Assembly: GCF_900104725.1 (NCBI RefSeq) | Contig: NZ_LT629758.1 | Span: forward strand, 8,642,001-8,706,000 | DNA length: 64,000 nt | Direction of reading: 5' to 3' | Origin: Actinoplanes derwentensis | GTDB lineage: Bacteria > Actinomycetota > Actinomycetes > Mycobacteriales > Micromonosporaceae | Shown here: positions 16,660 to 25,077 of the stretch, in pieces | Layout of the letters: each line of letters begins with the position of its first letter | How positions within the stretch are numbered: position 1 is the stretch's first letter | Translations under genes and position numbers: made by a program | The notes under the pieces: model-generated | The model's database searches: none | The model's input: the letters and a program-made list of their open reading frames with translations, nothing else | Told to the model about the DNA's origin: nothing

Positions 16660-17586
16660 TCACGGCAGGTGTGGCAGGACCTCCGCGGCCAGCAGATCCA
16701 GGTGGTCCAGGTCACCGAGGTCGCGCAGGCGCACGTAGACGCGGGTGGCGCCGATCTCGGCGTACTTCGCGATCTGATCGACGACCTGCTCGGGGGTGCC
16801 GGTGATGGTGCCCTCCGGCGGCAGCGCGGACGACTCGTCCATCGCCTCCTGCCGGCGCTTCGCCTCGGCGCCGGTGCGGCCGCACGCCACCGCCAGCCCG
16901 ACCGACAGCACCAGCGGCGGTTTGGTCCGGCCGTACTGCTCGCAGGCCTCGGCGACCCGGGCGTACTGGGCGGCACTCTGCCCGACCGGGGTGAACGGCA
17001 GGTTGAACTCGTCGGCGAAACGGGCCGCCAGCTGCGGTGTCCGCTTCTTTCCCCGGCCGCCGACGATCACCGGCGGGCCCGGCTGTTGTACCGGCTTGGG
17101 CAGGGCCGGAGCGTCGATGAGCTGATAGTGCCGGCCGCTGTAGGAGAACCGGGACGGCGCCGACCACAGCCCGGTGATCACCGCGAGTTGCTCCTCCAGC
17201 AGGTCGAAGCGCTGTTTCGGAGTGTGGAAGGGGATGCCGTACGCCTCGTGCTCCTTGCCGAACCAGCCGGCGCCGAGCCCGAAGTCGATCCGGCCGCCGC
17301 TCATCTGGTCGACCTGGGCGACGCTGATCGCGGTGACCGCCGGGTGCCGGAAGGTCGCGCAGGTGAGCAGGGTCCCGAGCCGGATGGTGCTGGTCTCTCG
17401 GGCCATCGCGCCCAGGGTGACCCACGAGTCGGTCGGCCCCGGGTACCCGTCCGAGTCGTGCATCGGCAGGTAGTGGTCGGCCCGGAAGAAGCCCTCGAAT
17501 CCGGCCGCCTCGGCGTGCTGTGCCGCTCGTAGCAGCTCGTCGTAGGTGGCGCCCCGGTGTGGCTCGGTGAAGATGCTGACGCGCAT
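16660..17586 (-). CDS. LLM-class (luciferase-like) F420/FMN-dependent oxidoreductase
   Basis: A 308-residue TIM-barrel protein starting at ATG 17586 with MRVSIFTEPHRGATYDELL. Conserved segments are FFRADHYLPM, DSWVTLGAMARETSTIRLGT, CATFRHPAVTAISVAQVDQMSGGR and DFGLGAGWFGKEHEAYGIPF, which are characteristic of actinobacterial F420-dependent LLM oxidoreductases. The C-terminus has GTPEQVVDQIAKYAEIGATR. The longer frame to 18354 runs antisense through the substrate-binding protein gene and is spurious. It diverges from the ABC importer. Luciferase-like enzymes are often linked to sulfonate or heterocycle uptake, which could give the importer a related substrate. Confidence 0.87.
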   Translation of the reverse strand: MRVSIFTEPHRGATYDELLRAAQHAEAAGFEGFFRADHYLPMHDSDGYPGPTDSWVTLGAMARETSTIRLGTLLTCATFRHPAVTAISVAQVDQMSGGRIDFGLGAGWFGKEHEAYGIPFHTPKQRFDLLEEQLAVITGLWSAPSRFSYSGRHYQLIDAPALPKPVQQPGPPVIVGGRGKKRTPQLAARFADEFNLPFTPVGQSAAQYARVAEACEQYGRTKPPLVLSVGLAVACGRTGAEAKRRQEAMDESSALPPEGTITGTPEQVVDQIAKYAEIGATRVYVRLRDLGDLDHLDLLAAEVLPHLP

Positions 17587-17624
17587 GGCCGGAGAGATTA
17601 CCCAACTCCTGTCCAATTTGGAGG

Positions 17625-17668
17625 CTCTCTCGTACTCTGTGCCCGCAAAGCCCGGATCATAGAGAGAG
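17625..17668 (+). promoter_or_regulatory. Possible SD-sequestering hairpin upstream of the ABC substrate-binding protein
   Basis: CTCTCTC (17625-17631) can pair perfectly with GAGAGAG (17662-17668). The right arm overlaps the ribosome site AGAGAGAGG that serves ATG 17680. The 30-nt loop is long and the arms are simple repeats, so chance pairing cannot be excluded. The promoter must lie between 17586 and about 17625; I could not fix its boxes. Confidence 0.35.
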
Positions 17669-17679
17669 GCGTGGATCTG

Positions 17680-18675
17680 ATGAGAACGTTCCGCGGAGTC
17701 GCGGCGGTACTGGCTGCCATGTCTGTGGTGGCGGTGGCCGGGTGCAGCGGCACCTCCTCGGAGGAGCCTGAGGCGGGGAAGACGAAGGTGAAGTACCTCA
17801 CCGCCTTCAATGCCTTTGGGCGTGAGGCGTACGCCTTCGTGGCCGACGAGAAGGGCTACTTCGCCGAGCAGGGCCTGGACGTGGAGATCGCGATCGGCTC
17901 CGGGTCGGGGGAGAACATGGCCGCGCTCTCCTCCGGAGCCGCCGACTTCGCCCCGGTGGACTCGACCGGTTACATCCTGACCAAGGCCACCGGCAAGGTC
18001 AGCGGTGTCACCGCGATCAGCGCGATCCAGCAGAAGTCGATGGTCGGCATCATGACCCTCGAAGGCAACGGCATCACCACTCCGAAGGATCTGGAGGGCA
18101 AGGTGATGGGTGACCAGGAGGGCGCCACCACCACGATCCTCTTCCCGACCTACGCCAAGCTGGCGGGCATCGATCCGGCCAAGGTGAAGATCATCCCGGT
18201 GGCCGCGCCGGAGCTGGCCGGTGCGCTGGGTGCGAAGAAGGTCGACGTGATCGGCCAGTTCGTCGTCGGCAAGCCGCTGATCGAGAAGGCGGCCGGTGGC
18301 AAGGCCGCGGTGGCCCTGCCGTTCAGCGACGTCATCACCGACCTGTACGGCCACTTCCTGCTGACCTCCGACAAGATCGCCAACGACGATCCGGAGCTGG
18401 CCAAGAAGTTCACCACCGCCCTGCTCAAGGGTCTGGAGTACAGCATCGCCAACCCGGCCGAGGCCGCTCAGATCCTGAACCAGGCGCAGCCGGAGACGGA
18501 CGCCGCGGTCGCCACCAAGGAGCTGGAGATCATGGCGCCGTACGTCAAGGGCGACGGCACCGAACTCGGCACGGTCGACGCCGCGCGGGTCACCCGGGTG
18601 ATCGAAGTGCTCACCGGCGCCGGTTCGGTTCCCGCCGGTAAGAAGCCCGAGGAGTTCGTGAAGATCCTCAAGTAG
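17680..18675 (+). CDS. ABC transporter substrate-binding lipoprotein, NMT1/THI5-like
   Basis: The 331-residue protein starts at ATG 17680, about 10 nt after AGAGAGAGG. It has a lipoprotein signal peptide ending VAVAGC (Cys22). The mature part follows the NMT1/SsuA-like periplasmic-binding fold: VKYLTAFNAFGREAYAFVADEKGYFAEQGLDVE, then GSGSGENMAALSSGAADFAPVD and ITTPKDLEGKVMGDQEG. Such proteins bind aliphatic sulfonates, nitrate, taurine, thiamine precursors or aromatic acids. The ligand here is not predictable. It pairs with the ATPase and permease genes immediately downstream, but the ATPase is on the opposite strand and overlaps this gene's 3' end by 8 bp. Confidence 0.87.
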   Translation: MRTFRGVAAVLAAMSVVAVAGCSGTSSEEPEAGKTKVKYLTAFNAFGREAYAFVADEKGYFAEQGLDVEIAIGSGSGENMAALSSGAADFAPVDSTGYILTKATGKVSGVTAISAIQQKSMVGIMTLEGNGITTPKDLEGKVMGDQEGATTTILFPTYAKLAGIDPAKVKIIPVAAPELAGALGAKKVDVIGQFVVGKPLIEKAAGGKAAVALPFSDVITDLYGHFLLTSDKIANDDPELAKKFTTALLKGLEYSIANPAEAAQILNQAQPETDAAVATKELEIMAPYVKGDGTELGTVDAARVTRVIEVLTGAGSVPAGKKPEEFVKILK

Positions 18676-19414
18676 CCCGGTCCATCAGCAGCCCGTGCAG
18701 CCGGGCCGAACAGCGTGCCAGCTCCTCGGTGTGCTCGTTCTGGCCCAGGCTGCGCGGGCGGGGCACGTCGATCGTCACGATCTCGGCGATCCGGCCCGGA
18801 CGCGGGCTCAGTACCACCACCCGGTCGGCCAGCAGCACCGCCTCGTCGATCGAGTGCGTCACGAACAGCGTGGTGGTGCCCTGCTCCATGTGCAGCCGCT
18901 GCAACTCGACGGTCAGCTCCTCACGGGTCAGCGCGTCGAGCGCGGAGAACGGCTCGTCCATCAGCATCACCCGCGGCTTCTGGATCAGCGACCGGCACAG
19001 CGACACCCGCTGCTGCATGCCGCCGGAGAGTTCGTGCGGCATCGTCGACTCGAAGCCCGCCAGGCCGACCGTGGCCAGCAGTCCCCGGGCCCGATCGACG
19101 TGCGCCTTCCGCTTCCATCCGAAGATCTCCACCGGGAACAGGACGTTGTTCAGCACGTTGCGCCACGGCAGCAGAGCCGGCCGCTGGAACTGCATGGCGA
19201 TCTCCCGCCGCCGTGCGGTGTCCACCGTCACCTTTCCACCGGTCGGTTCCAGCAGCCCCGCCACCAGGCGCAACAGGGTGGATTTGCCGCAGCCGGAACG
19301 GCCGACGATCGCCACGAACTCACCCTCGGCGACCTCCAGGTCGATACCGCGCAGCGCCTCCACCGTCCCCCGGCGCCCGGAGAACGTGCGCGAAACGTCA
19401 TCGATCCGGACCAT
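18668..19414 (-). CDS. ABC transporter ATP-binding protein, SsuB/TauB-like
   Basis: A 248-residue ATPase with Walker A GRSGCGKST, Q-loop MQFQRPALLPW, signature LSGGMQQR, Walker B VMLMDEPFSALD and switch His in VTHSIDEA. All residues needed for ATP hydrolysis are present, and PALLPW is typical of the nitrate/sulfonate/taurine family. The start given is ATG 19414; GTG 19432 is an alternative and would be nearly leaderless under the promoter described next. It overlaps the 3' end of the substrate-binding gene by 8 bp and diverges from the permease gene, whose start is only 16-33 bp away. Confidence 0.88.
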   Translation of the reverse strand: MVRIDDVSRTFSGRRGTVEALRGIDLEVAEGEFVAIVGRSGCGKSTLLRLVAGLLEPTGGKVTVDTARRREIAMQFQRPALLPWRNVLNNVLFPVEIFGWKRKAHVDRARGLLATVGLAGFESTMPHELSGGMQQRVSLCRSLIQKPRVMLMDEPFSALDALTREELTVELQRLHMEQGTTTLFVTHSIDEAVLLADRVVVLSPRPGRIAEIVTIDVPRPRSLGQNEHTEELARCSARLHGLLMDRAT

Positions 19415-19438
19415 CGTCCCGTTTAGACTCACCCGCTC

Positions 19439-19467
19439 AGCATAAGGATGGATCCTTCGATGGTCAG
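19439..19467 (-). promoter_or_regulatory. Candidate promoter for the ABC ATPase, inside the permease start
   Basis: On the minus strand CTGACC (19467-19462) and TATGCT (19444-19439) are 17 nt apart, a sigma-70-like spacing with four of six matches in each box. Transcription would begin near 19432, where a GTG codon in frame with the ATPase lies, suggesting a leaderless message. The boxes lie over the first codons of the permease gene. Confidence 0.4.
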
Positions 19468-20224
19468 ACGAGCCACCGCCCTGGTACTCCCCGTGGTGAC
19501 CCTGTTCGCCCTGGTCGCCGCCTGGTATGTGCTGGTCCGGGTCTACGACGTCCCGCCGCAGGTGGTGCCGTCGCCGGAAACCGTCGGCAGTGAGCTGTTC
19601 CGGCTCCCGGAATACCTGGCGACACAGTCCTGGTACACGTTCCGTGAGGTCTGGTTCGGCTTCGGCATCGCGGTGGTGGTCGGGGTCGCCCTGGCCCTGG
19701 CGATCTCCTCGTCCCACTTCGTCGACCAGGCAGTCTCGCCACTGCTGATCGGATTCAACGCCATCCCGAAGATCGCCATCGGCCCGATGCTGGTGATGTG
19801 GTTCGGCTTCGGCATGGAACCCAAGATCTTCGTAGTGGTCCTGCTCTGCTTCTTCCCGATCGTGCTGTCCACCGCCGCCGGCCTGCGCTCCGTCCCGGCC
19901 GAGATGATCGAGTTGACCCGGTCGCTGGAGGCCTCCAGGATCAAGACCTTCCTGAAGGTACGGGTACCGTGGGCGCTCCCACAGTTCTTCACCGGCCTGA
20001 AGCTGGCGATCTCGCTGGCGTTCGTCGGAGCCGTGGTGGGCGAGTTCATCGGCGGCGGCCGCGACGGCATCGGTTACGTCATCGTCTCCGCGAAGGCCCA
20101 GATCCAGACCGGTCTCGCCTTCGCCGGGATCTTCCTGCTCGCGTTGATGAGCATCTTCTCGTACTACCTGGTGATCGCCCTGGAACGCCTGCTCCTGCCC
20201 TGGGCCAGAGAGACCACGTCCTGA
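19448..20224 (+). CDS. ABC transporter permease, SsuC/TauC-like
   Basis: The 258-residue permease has about six membrane segments and the EAA loop region ELTRSLEASRIKTFLKVRVPWALPQFFTGLKLAIS, which docks on the ATPase. The segments PLLIGFNAIPKIAIGPMLVMWFGFG and GAVVGEFIGGGRDGIGYVI are diagnostic of the nitrate/sulfonate/bicarbonate family. ATG 19448 is given; ATG 19460 is possible. It completes the importer with the lipoprotein on the same strand and the ATPase on the other. The next gene starts 14 nt downstream. Confidence 0.88.
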   Translation: MDPSMVRRATALVLPVVTLFALVAAWYVLVRVYDVPPQVVPSPETVGSELFRLPEYLATQSWYTFREVWFGFGIAVVVGVALALAISSSHFVDQAVSPLLIGFNAIPKIAIGPMLVMWFGFGMEPKIFVVVLLCFFPIVLSTAAGLRSVPAEMIELTRSLEASRIKTFLKVRVPWALPQFFTGLKLAISLAFVGAVVGEFIGGGRDGIGYVIVSAKAQIQTGLAFAGIFLLALMSIFSYYLVIALERLLLPWARETTS

Positions 20225-20237
20225 TTACAGTGGCGGG

Positions 20238-21176
20238 ATGTTGAGCGAGACCGAGCAGCGCGCCTACCGTCTGCTGGTGCGCCTCGGCCGCGCGGCGACC
20301 GCCGATCTCGTCGCACACGGCGCCGTGCTGCCGGAGGAGACCGAGGCGGTCCTGGAGTCGTTGCGGGCCAAGGGCCTGATCGGCCCGGGCCCGGTCCACC
20401 ACCCGCTGCCGCCGGACGTCGCCCTCGGCGACGCGCTGCTGCGCCGCCAGCAGGATCTGCAGAACGCGCAGCAGATCGTGGCCGGACTGAGCGAGGAGTA
20501 CCGCACCCACGCCCGACGCCGCGACGCCGAACACCTGGTCAGCCTGGTCGTCGGGGCCGGGCCGCTGCGGCAGCGGCTGCGGGAGATGCAGAACGACGCC
20601 CGTACCGAGATCCTCTGGTTCTGCCGGGCCAACCCGCTCGCGATGGCCGGCACCGACAACGCCGAGGAGGGATCGGCGCTGGCTCGCGGTGTCCGGTACC
20701 GGGCGATCTACGAGCGGGACCTGCTCGACCGGCCCGGTGAACTGGAGAGCATCCTGGAGTCGGTGGCCGCCGGCGAGGAGGCGCGGACTCTGCCCACCCT
20801 GCCGGTGCGGCTGGCGATCGCCGACCGGGAACTCGCGATCTGCCCGCTGGTCCCGGACGAGTCACGCGGCGTGGGGGAACCGACTGCCGCCCTGATCCGG
20901 TCGAGCGAACTGCTCGACGCGCTGGTGGCGCTCTTCGAGAGCTACTGGGAACGCGCGACGCCGCTCGGCGCCCAGGGCCCACCGGCCGTCGACACCTTGC
21001 TGTTGTCGCTGGTCGTCGCGGGCATGCCGGACAAGTCGATCGCCACGCACCTCGGCGTGAGCAAACGGACCGTACAACGCCGGATCGACCGTCTGATGGA
21101 CCAGGCCGGTGTGGACTCCCGCACCGGCCTGGCCTATCAAGCGGCTCGCCGCGACTGGCTTCAGCCGCGGCCGTAA
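20238..21176 (+). CDS. Transcriptional regulator, TrmB-like N-domain and LuxR-type HTH
   Basis: The 312-residue protein has an N-terminal winged-helix segment (LSETEQRAYRLLVRLGRAATADL) of the TrmB type. A central sensor-like domain contains ARTEILWFCRANP. The C-terminal DNA-binding helix-turn-helix is SLVVAGMPDKSIATHLGVSKRTVQRRIDRLMDQAGVDSRT. Regulators with this layout often stand next to large secreted subtilases in actinomycetes, and here the two genes converge with a 16-bp overlap. It also follows the ABC permease by only 14 nt, so it might be transcribed with the importer. Confidence 0.78.
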   Translation: MLSETEQRAYRLLVRLGRAATADLVAHGAVLPEETEAVLESLRAKGLIGPGPVHHPLPPDVALGDALLRRQQDLQNAQQIVAGLSEEYRTHARRRDAEHLVSLVVGAGPLRQRLREMQNDARTEILWFCRANPLAMAGTDNAEEGSALARGVRYRAIYERDLLDRPGELESILESVAAGEEARTLPTLPVRLAIADRELAICPLVPDESRGVGEPTAALIRSSELLDALVALFESYWERATPLGAQGPPAVDTLLLSLVVAGMPDKSIATHLGVSKRTVQRRIDRLMDQAGVDSRTGLAYQAARRDWLQPRP

Positions 21177-24100
21177 GCCCGGATCACCGTCTGCTTCAGC
21201 GTGTTGCCGGTGGTGTCGGTGGCGGTCACCCGCAGCGACACCGGGGACTTGCCGGGCCGGACGAGTGCGGTGCCGCCGGTCACCAGGGCGGGACGCCAGA
21301 CCCGGCCGTCGTCGGTAGAGATCTCCACCTTGAGCGACTTGAGCTCGGCACTGGAGACGATCTTCACCCCGAGCGGCAGTACGCGGTAGTCGACCCGCAG
21401 CAGCGGCAGCGCGCCCGCCTCGGCCGAGGTGAACGTCCACTCGCTGTCGGTTGACGTGCCGTACACCCACTCCGCGCCGGACCGGCCGGTGGTGACCTTG
21501 AACTTGTACGACGCCTTGCCGGGAGTGCTCGTCACGTCGACGATCCCGCTGGTCCCGTCGTGGATCAGCGTCCCGTCCCGCCACAGCTTCGCGGTCACGC
21601 CGTCCTCGAAGTCGCCGGGCTGCCCGTGGCCGTCACCGTCCACGAACTCGACGACCCGCAGCCGCAGCACGTCACCGGCCCGGGTCGACCCGAGATCGGC
21701 CGGCCGGACCACCGCACCACCCCAGGTCTCCGCCCGGCGGCCCGCCCGGTAACTCACCGGCTTCTCGACGAACCCGCCCCGGAGCTGACCGAAACCGTTC
21801 CACGGGTACGCGCTGTGCACCATGTGCTGCCACACCGTGTCACCGGCGGACACCCACTCCTCCCGCACCGATGGCGTACGCACCGACCGGGACGAGTCGT
21901 TCCAGCTGTAGTCCTGCCACGGACGCCAGCCGAACCGCTGCTCACGCACCCACGGCTCACCACCGTTGTGGGCGTAGGCGGCGGTCACCCGCATGCTGTT
22001 GGCAGTGGTCACCCTGTGTTTGATCTGCGCCGGGATCTGCCCCTGAACAGCCTGGAACACGTCGTACAGATAAGGGTCGTCGGTGGTCAGGGTGAGTGTC
22101 AGGGTGCCCTTCTTCCGCAGTTTCGCCCCGTCGGCGTGCGGCACCTGCACAGTCGTGACCGGCAGCCGCTCGGTGAGCATCGGATTCCACGACGACCACG
22201 CGCTGCGGTCGGCCGGCTGGACCAGTACCACCACGCCCGCCCCACCGGCGGCGGCCAGCGCCACCTGATCGGCCACCGGCTCATCGGTCGCGTCGAGGAC
22301 CACGGCCTTGCCCCGGACGTTCCGGGCATTCGGCTCGGCCACCGGGTAACGACGGGTGCCCGCGGACGCCGGGGAGTCGTAGATCATGTGCAGGTCCAGG
22401 CCGTCGGCTCGGGCGGCCGGCGCGGCCAGCTGCCACCGGGACGAGAACTCAAACGATCCTTTTCGGACCTTCGCCGTCGGTACGGTGTTCACCGCGCGCG
22501 TCCCGGCGAAGTGCATCACACCGTGCGAGATCGACCGGCCGCTCCCGGTCACCCGGTGTGCGTAGTAGCTGAGAACCGACCGCTGTTCGGCGGGCTTCGG
22601 CGTCTCGATCACGATCGGCTCACCCTTGCGGGCGTCCAGCAGGACCGCGGTGTTCCCGGTGATCTCCAGTTCCGGCAGGACCACGAAGGTGACCTCGTCA
22701 CCGGGGCCGGGCAGTTCGATCAGGCCGGTCAGGATGTAGGTGCCGTCCTGCAGTGCGACGGTGGCGCCCTCGGAGTCCATCGAGCCCAGGATGTCGAACC
22801 GGCCGTCGTCACCGAAGATCGTCAGCGCCGGCACCCCGATCGGCTTCCCGTCCCGGTCCACCGCACGCACGGTGACCTCGCGAGCCGGCCCGTCGACGAT
22901 CCCGCCGACCGCGGTGGTCACCCGGACGCCGGTGGCGGTGGCCGTGAGCCAGCCGCTGATCTGCGCGGGCTTCGCCTTGGTCAGGTCCAGGGTGACGGTC
23001 ACCGCTGATCTGCCACCGGCCGGCACGGACACGGTCGCCGCACTCAGCGTCACCGCCGCCGGTGCCGTCAGAGCCAGAGTCACCGCGGTGGATCCGGCAT
23101 TGCGATATTCGACGGTACGGGTGACCCGTCCGGCCGCCTCGCCGATCAGATGCCGCCCGAAGTCCGCCACCGGCGTGGCCGTGACCCGCTGCGTCGTCGC
23201 CCGCGTCAGGTCGACCCGGCCCGCCCCCTGGTCGTAAACGGTCGCGTTCGCACTGGTCACCGCGGTACTGACAAGCGTCTCCTTGATCCGGTCACCGGTC
23301 CAGTCCGGATGCTGCTGCGCCAGGATCGCGGCCGCGCCCGCCACATGCGGCGTGGCCATCGAAGTGCCGTCCGCGGCGGTGTAGTTCGCGTCCACCGGCT
23401 CGCCCATCGTCGTCCCCGCCGCACGCGCGGCCACGATGCCGACACCTGGGGCGGTGATCTCCGGCTTGAGTCCCAGGTCGCCGAGTCGCGGCCCGCGGCT
23501 GGAGAACGAGGCGATCCGGTTCTCCCGGTCCACCGCCCCGACGGTCAGCGCATGTCCGGCCGCACCCGGCGTGCCCACACTGGACGCCGCGCCCTCGTTG
23601 CCGGCCGCGACCACGAACAGCACGCCGCTCGACGCCGACAACTCGTCCAGCGCCAGGCTCATCGGGTCGAGCCCGTCGGTGGCGGACCCGCCGAGACTCA
23701 TGTTCACCACCTTCGCGCCCGAGTCGACGGCCCACTGCATGCCCGCGATGATCTCGGACTCGTAGCCGTACCCGTCGTCGCCGAGAACCTTGCCGATCAG
23801 CAGCTGGGCACCGTACGCGACACCCTTGCGGGTCCCGCCGGACGCCGCGCCGCTGCCGGCGACGGTCGCCGCGACATGCGTGCCGTGCCCGAACCGGTCC
23901 ACCACGTCGGTGCTGCTGCTGAAGTTGGCGGTACCGGCGATCCGGCCGGCCAGATCCGGATGCCCGGCGTCGACACCGGTGTCCAGCACCGCCACCTTCA
24001 CCCCGCGCCCGTCCAGACCGGCCGCCCACGCGTCCGGGGCGCCGATCTGCGCGGCACTGCGGTCCAGCACCGGCTTGACCCGGCCGTCCAGGAAGATCCG

Positions 24101-24643
24101 CTGCTCCCCGGCCATCCGGGCCGTCGTCGTCTGCGTCTTCCAGAAGTCCGCCAGAGAGTCCTTGGCCGGGCGGACCGCGACGGCGCCGATGCTGGACAGC
24201 GCGTTTCCGGCAGCCCGCAGGCCGGCGCCGCCGGAAACGATCAGCGGCAGCGTGCCGTTCGCCGCGTCACCGTAACCCTCGGCGAGCAGCCGCTCGACGT
24301 CGAACAGTTCGGCGTCCACCCGCCCGGCCCGCACCAGCGGAATCGCGTCCGACGGCAGGACACGGAGGCCGCCGTCGCTCTCCAGCGTGTGGAAGGTGAC
24401 ACGCTCCCGGCCGGGCGCCGGGGTGACACTCGCGGTGTGCCGCCCGTCGGCGCTCCGGCCTATTCGTACGGTGTCGCCGGTGATCAGGGTGAGTGCCTGC
24501 TCCGGCGAGTTCTCAGCGGTCGACGGGGAAGCGGTCGACCCGGATGCAGTCGACGGGGATGTGGGCGAGGGCGGGGCGGCTGACGCCGGTGCCGGCATTG
24601 CGGCGACGCCCACCAGGACGCCGGCCAGCAGACGACCGAGCAT
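21161..24643 (-). CDS. Large secreted S8 (subtilisin-like) serine peptidase
   Basis: This is a 1160-residue exported protein with a signal peptide ending near residue 23 (MPAPASAA), then a Ser/Thr/Pro-rich linker and a propeptide-like region. The catalytic domain is at about 200-475 with Asp221 (VLDTGVD), His253 (GHGTHVAATVAG), Asn349 (AAGNEG) and Ser428 (GTSMATPHVAGAA). A PA-like insert is probable near 750-830 (KAVVLDATDEPVADQVALAA). The remaining 500 residues are beta-rich, with Trp-rich and Ig-like segments. The start is secure: AAGGAG lies just before ATG 24643. The role is extracellular protein degradation or signal processing. The convergent regulator is the likely controller. Confidence 0.92.
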   Translation of the reverse strand: MLGRLLAGVLVGVAAMPAPASAAPPSPTSPSTASGSTASPSTAENSPEQALTLITGDTVRIGRSADGRHTASVTPAPGRERVTFHTLESDGGLRVLPSDAIPLVRAGRVDAELFDVERLLAEGYGDAANGTLPLIVSGGAGLRAAGNALSSIGAVAVRPAKDSLADFWKTQTTTARMAGEQRIFLDGRVKPVLDRSAAQIGAPDAWAAGLDGRGVKVAVLDTGVDAGHPDLAGRIAGTANFSSSTDVVDRFGHGTHVAATVAGSGAASGGTRKGVAYGAQLLIGKVLGDDGYGYESEIIAGMQWAVDSGAKVVNMSLGGSATDGLDPMSLALDELSASSGVLFVVAAGNEGAASSVGTPGAAGHALTVGAVDRENRIASFSSRGPRLGDLGLKPEITAPGVGIVAARAAGTTMGEPVDANYTAADGTSMATPHVAGAAAILAQQHPDWTGDRIKETLVSTAVTSANATVYDQGAGRVDLTRATTQRVTATPVADFGRHLIGEAAGRVTRTVEYRNAGSTAVTLALTAPAAVTLSAATVSVPAGGRSAVTVTLDLTKAKPAQISGWLTATATGVRVTTAVGGIVDGPAREVTVRAVDRDGKPIGVPALTIFGDDGRFDILGSMDSEGATVALQDGTYILTGLIELPGPGDEVTFVVLPELEITGNTAVLLDARKGEPIVIETPKPAEQRSVLSYYAHRVTGSGRSISHGVMHFAGTRAVNTVPTAKVRKGSFEFSSRWQLAAPAARADGLDLHMIYDSPASAGTRRYPVAEPNARNVRGKAVVLDATDEPVADQVALAAAGGAGVVVLVQPADRSAWSSWNPMLTERLPVTTVQVPHADGAKLRKKGTLTLTLTTDDPYLYDVFQAVQGQIPAQIKHRVTTANSMRVTAAYAHNGGEPWVREQRFGWRPWQDYSWNDSSRSVRTPSVREEWVSAGDTVWQHMVHSAYPWNGFGQLRGGFVEKPVSYRAGRRAETWGGAVVRPADLGSTRAGDVLRLRVVEFVDGDGHGQPGDFEDGVTAKLWRDGTLIHDGTSGIVDVTSTPGKASYKFKVTTGRSGAEWVYGTSTDSEWTFTSAEAGALPLLRVDYRVLPLGVKIVSSAELKSLKVEISTDDGRVWRPALVTGGTALVRPGKSPVSLRVTATDTTGNTLKQTVIRAYGRG

Positions 24644-24758
24644 GGGAACTCCTTAATGCGTTGTTCACTGCACGCATCATCGGGTCCCTCTATTGACACA
24701 GATGTTTCGTAGCGCTGACGGCCCCTGGCCATGGCGCGATGTGGACATCCCCTGACCA

Positions 24759-24869
24759 CGTGGTGACTTCCGGTTCGCTGCGCGCCCGAAGTCACCACGC
24801 GTTGGCGGGTCGCCTTCGGTGTGGTGACTTCCGGTTCGCTGCGCGCCCGAAGTCACCACACCGAAGGCG
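24759..24869. repeat. Tandem pair of 39-nt palindromic elements, 61-nt period (copy B)
   Basis: Identical 39-nt units lie at 24760-24798 and 24821-24859, each GTGGTGACTTC, a 17-nt loop CGGTTCGCTGCGCGCCC, then GAAGTCACCAC. Unit 1 extends to a 12-bp stem (24759-24770 with 24788-24799). Unit 2 extends to a perfect 21-bp stem (24811-24831 with 24849-24869). Read on the opposite strand they align without gaps with the doublet at 9722-9821 and have the same 61-nt period. They lie in the roughly 430-bp divergent gap between the subtilase and the NB-ARC regulator, so they are not terminators of convergent genes here. Confidence 0.82.
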
Positions 24870-25077
24870 GGACACCTCAATACCGCGACTCCGGATATCG
24901 GAGCGGATCCGCGGCTGCCCGCAGCCAGGCGATGACGGCTCACCCTGTCGTGTCGGTGAGTCTTCACGGCCCCCCGTTCGGCCTGCGGGAACAACCATCG
25001 GGATCAGCTTCCACCTTGGCAATCCTTCGGTCGGCCCACCAGAGACTTCACCGGTAACTCACCCGTACTATCTCGGG

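Noticed and set aside
17587..18354. N-terminal extension of the LLM oxidoreductase frame
   Set aside because: It runs antisense through the ABC lipoprotein gene; the family N-terminus MRVSIFTEP begins at 17586.
24739..25077. Extended N-terminus of the NB-ARC regulator
   Set aside because: The extension translates the palindromic repeats and has non-coding composition; the HTH domain starts just after GTG 25078.
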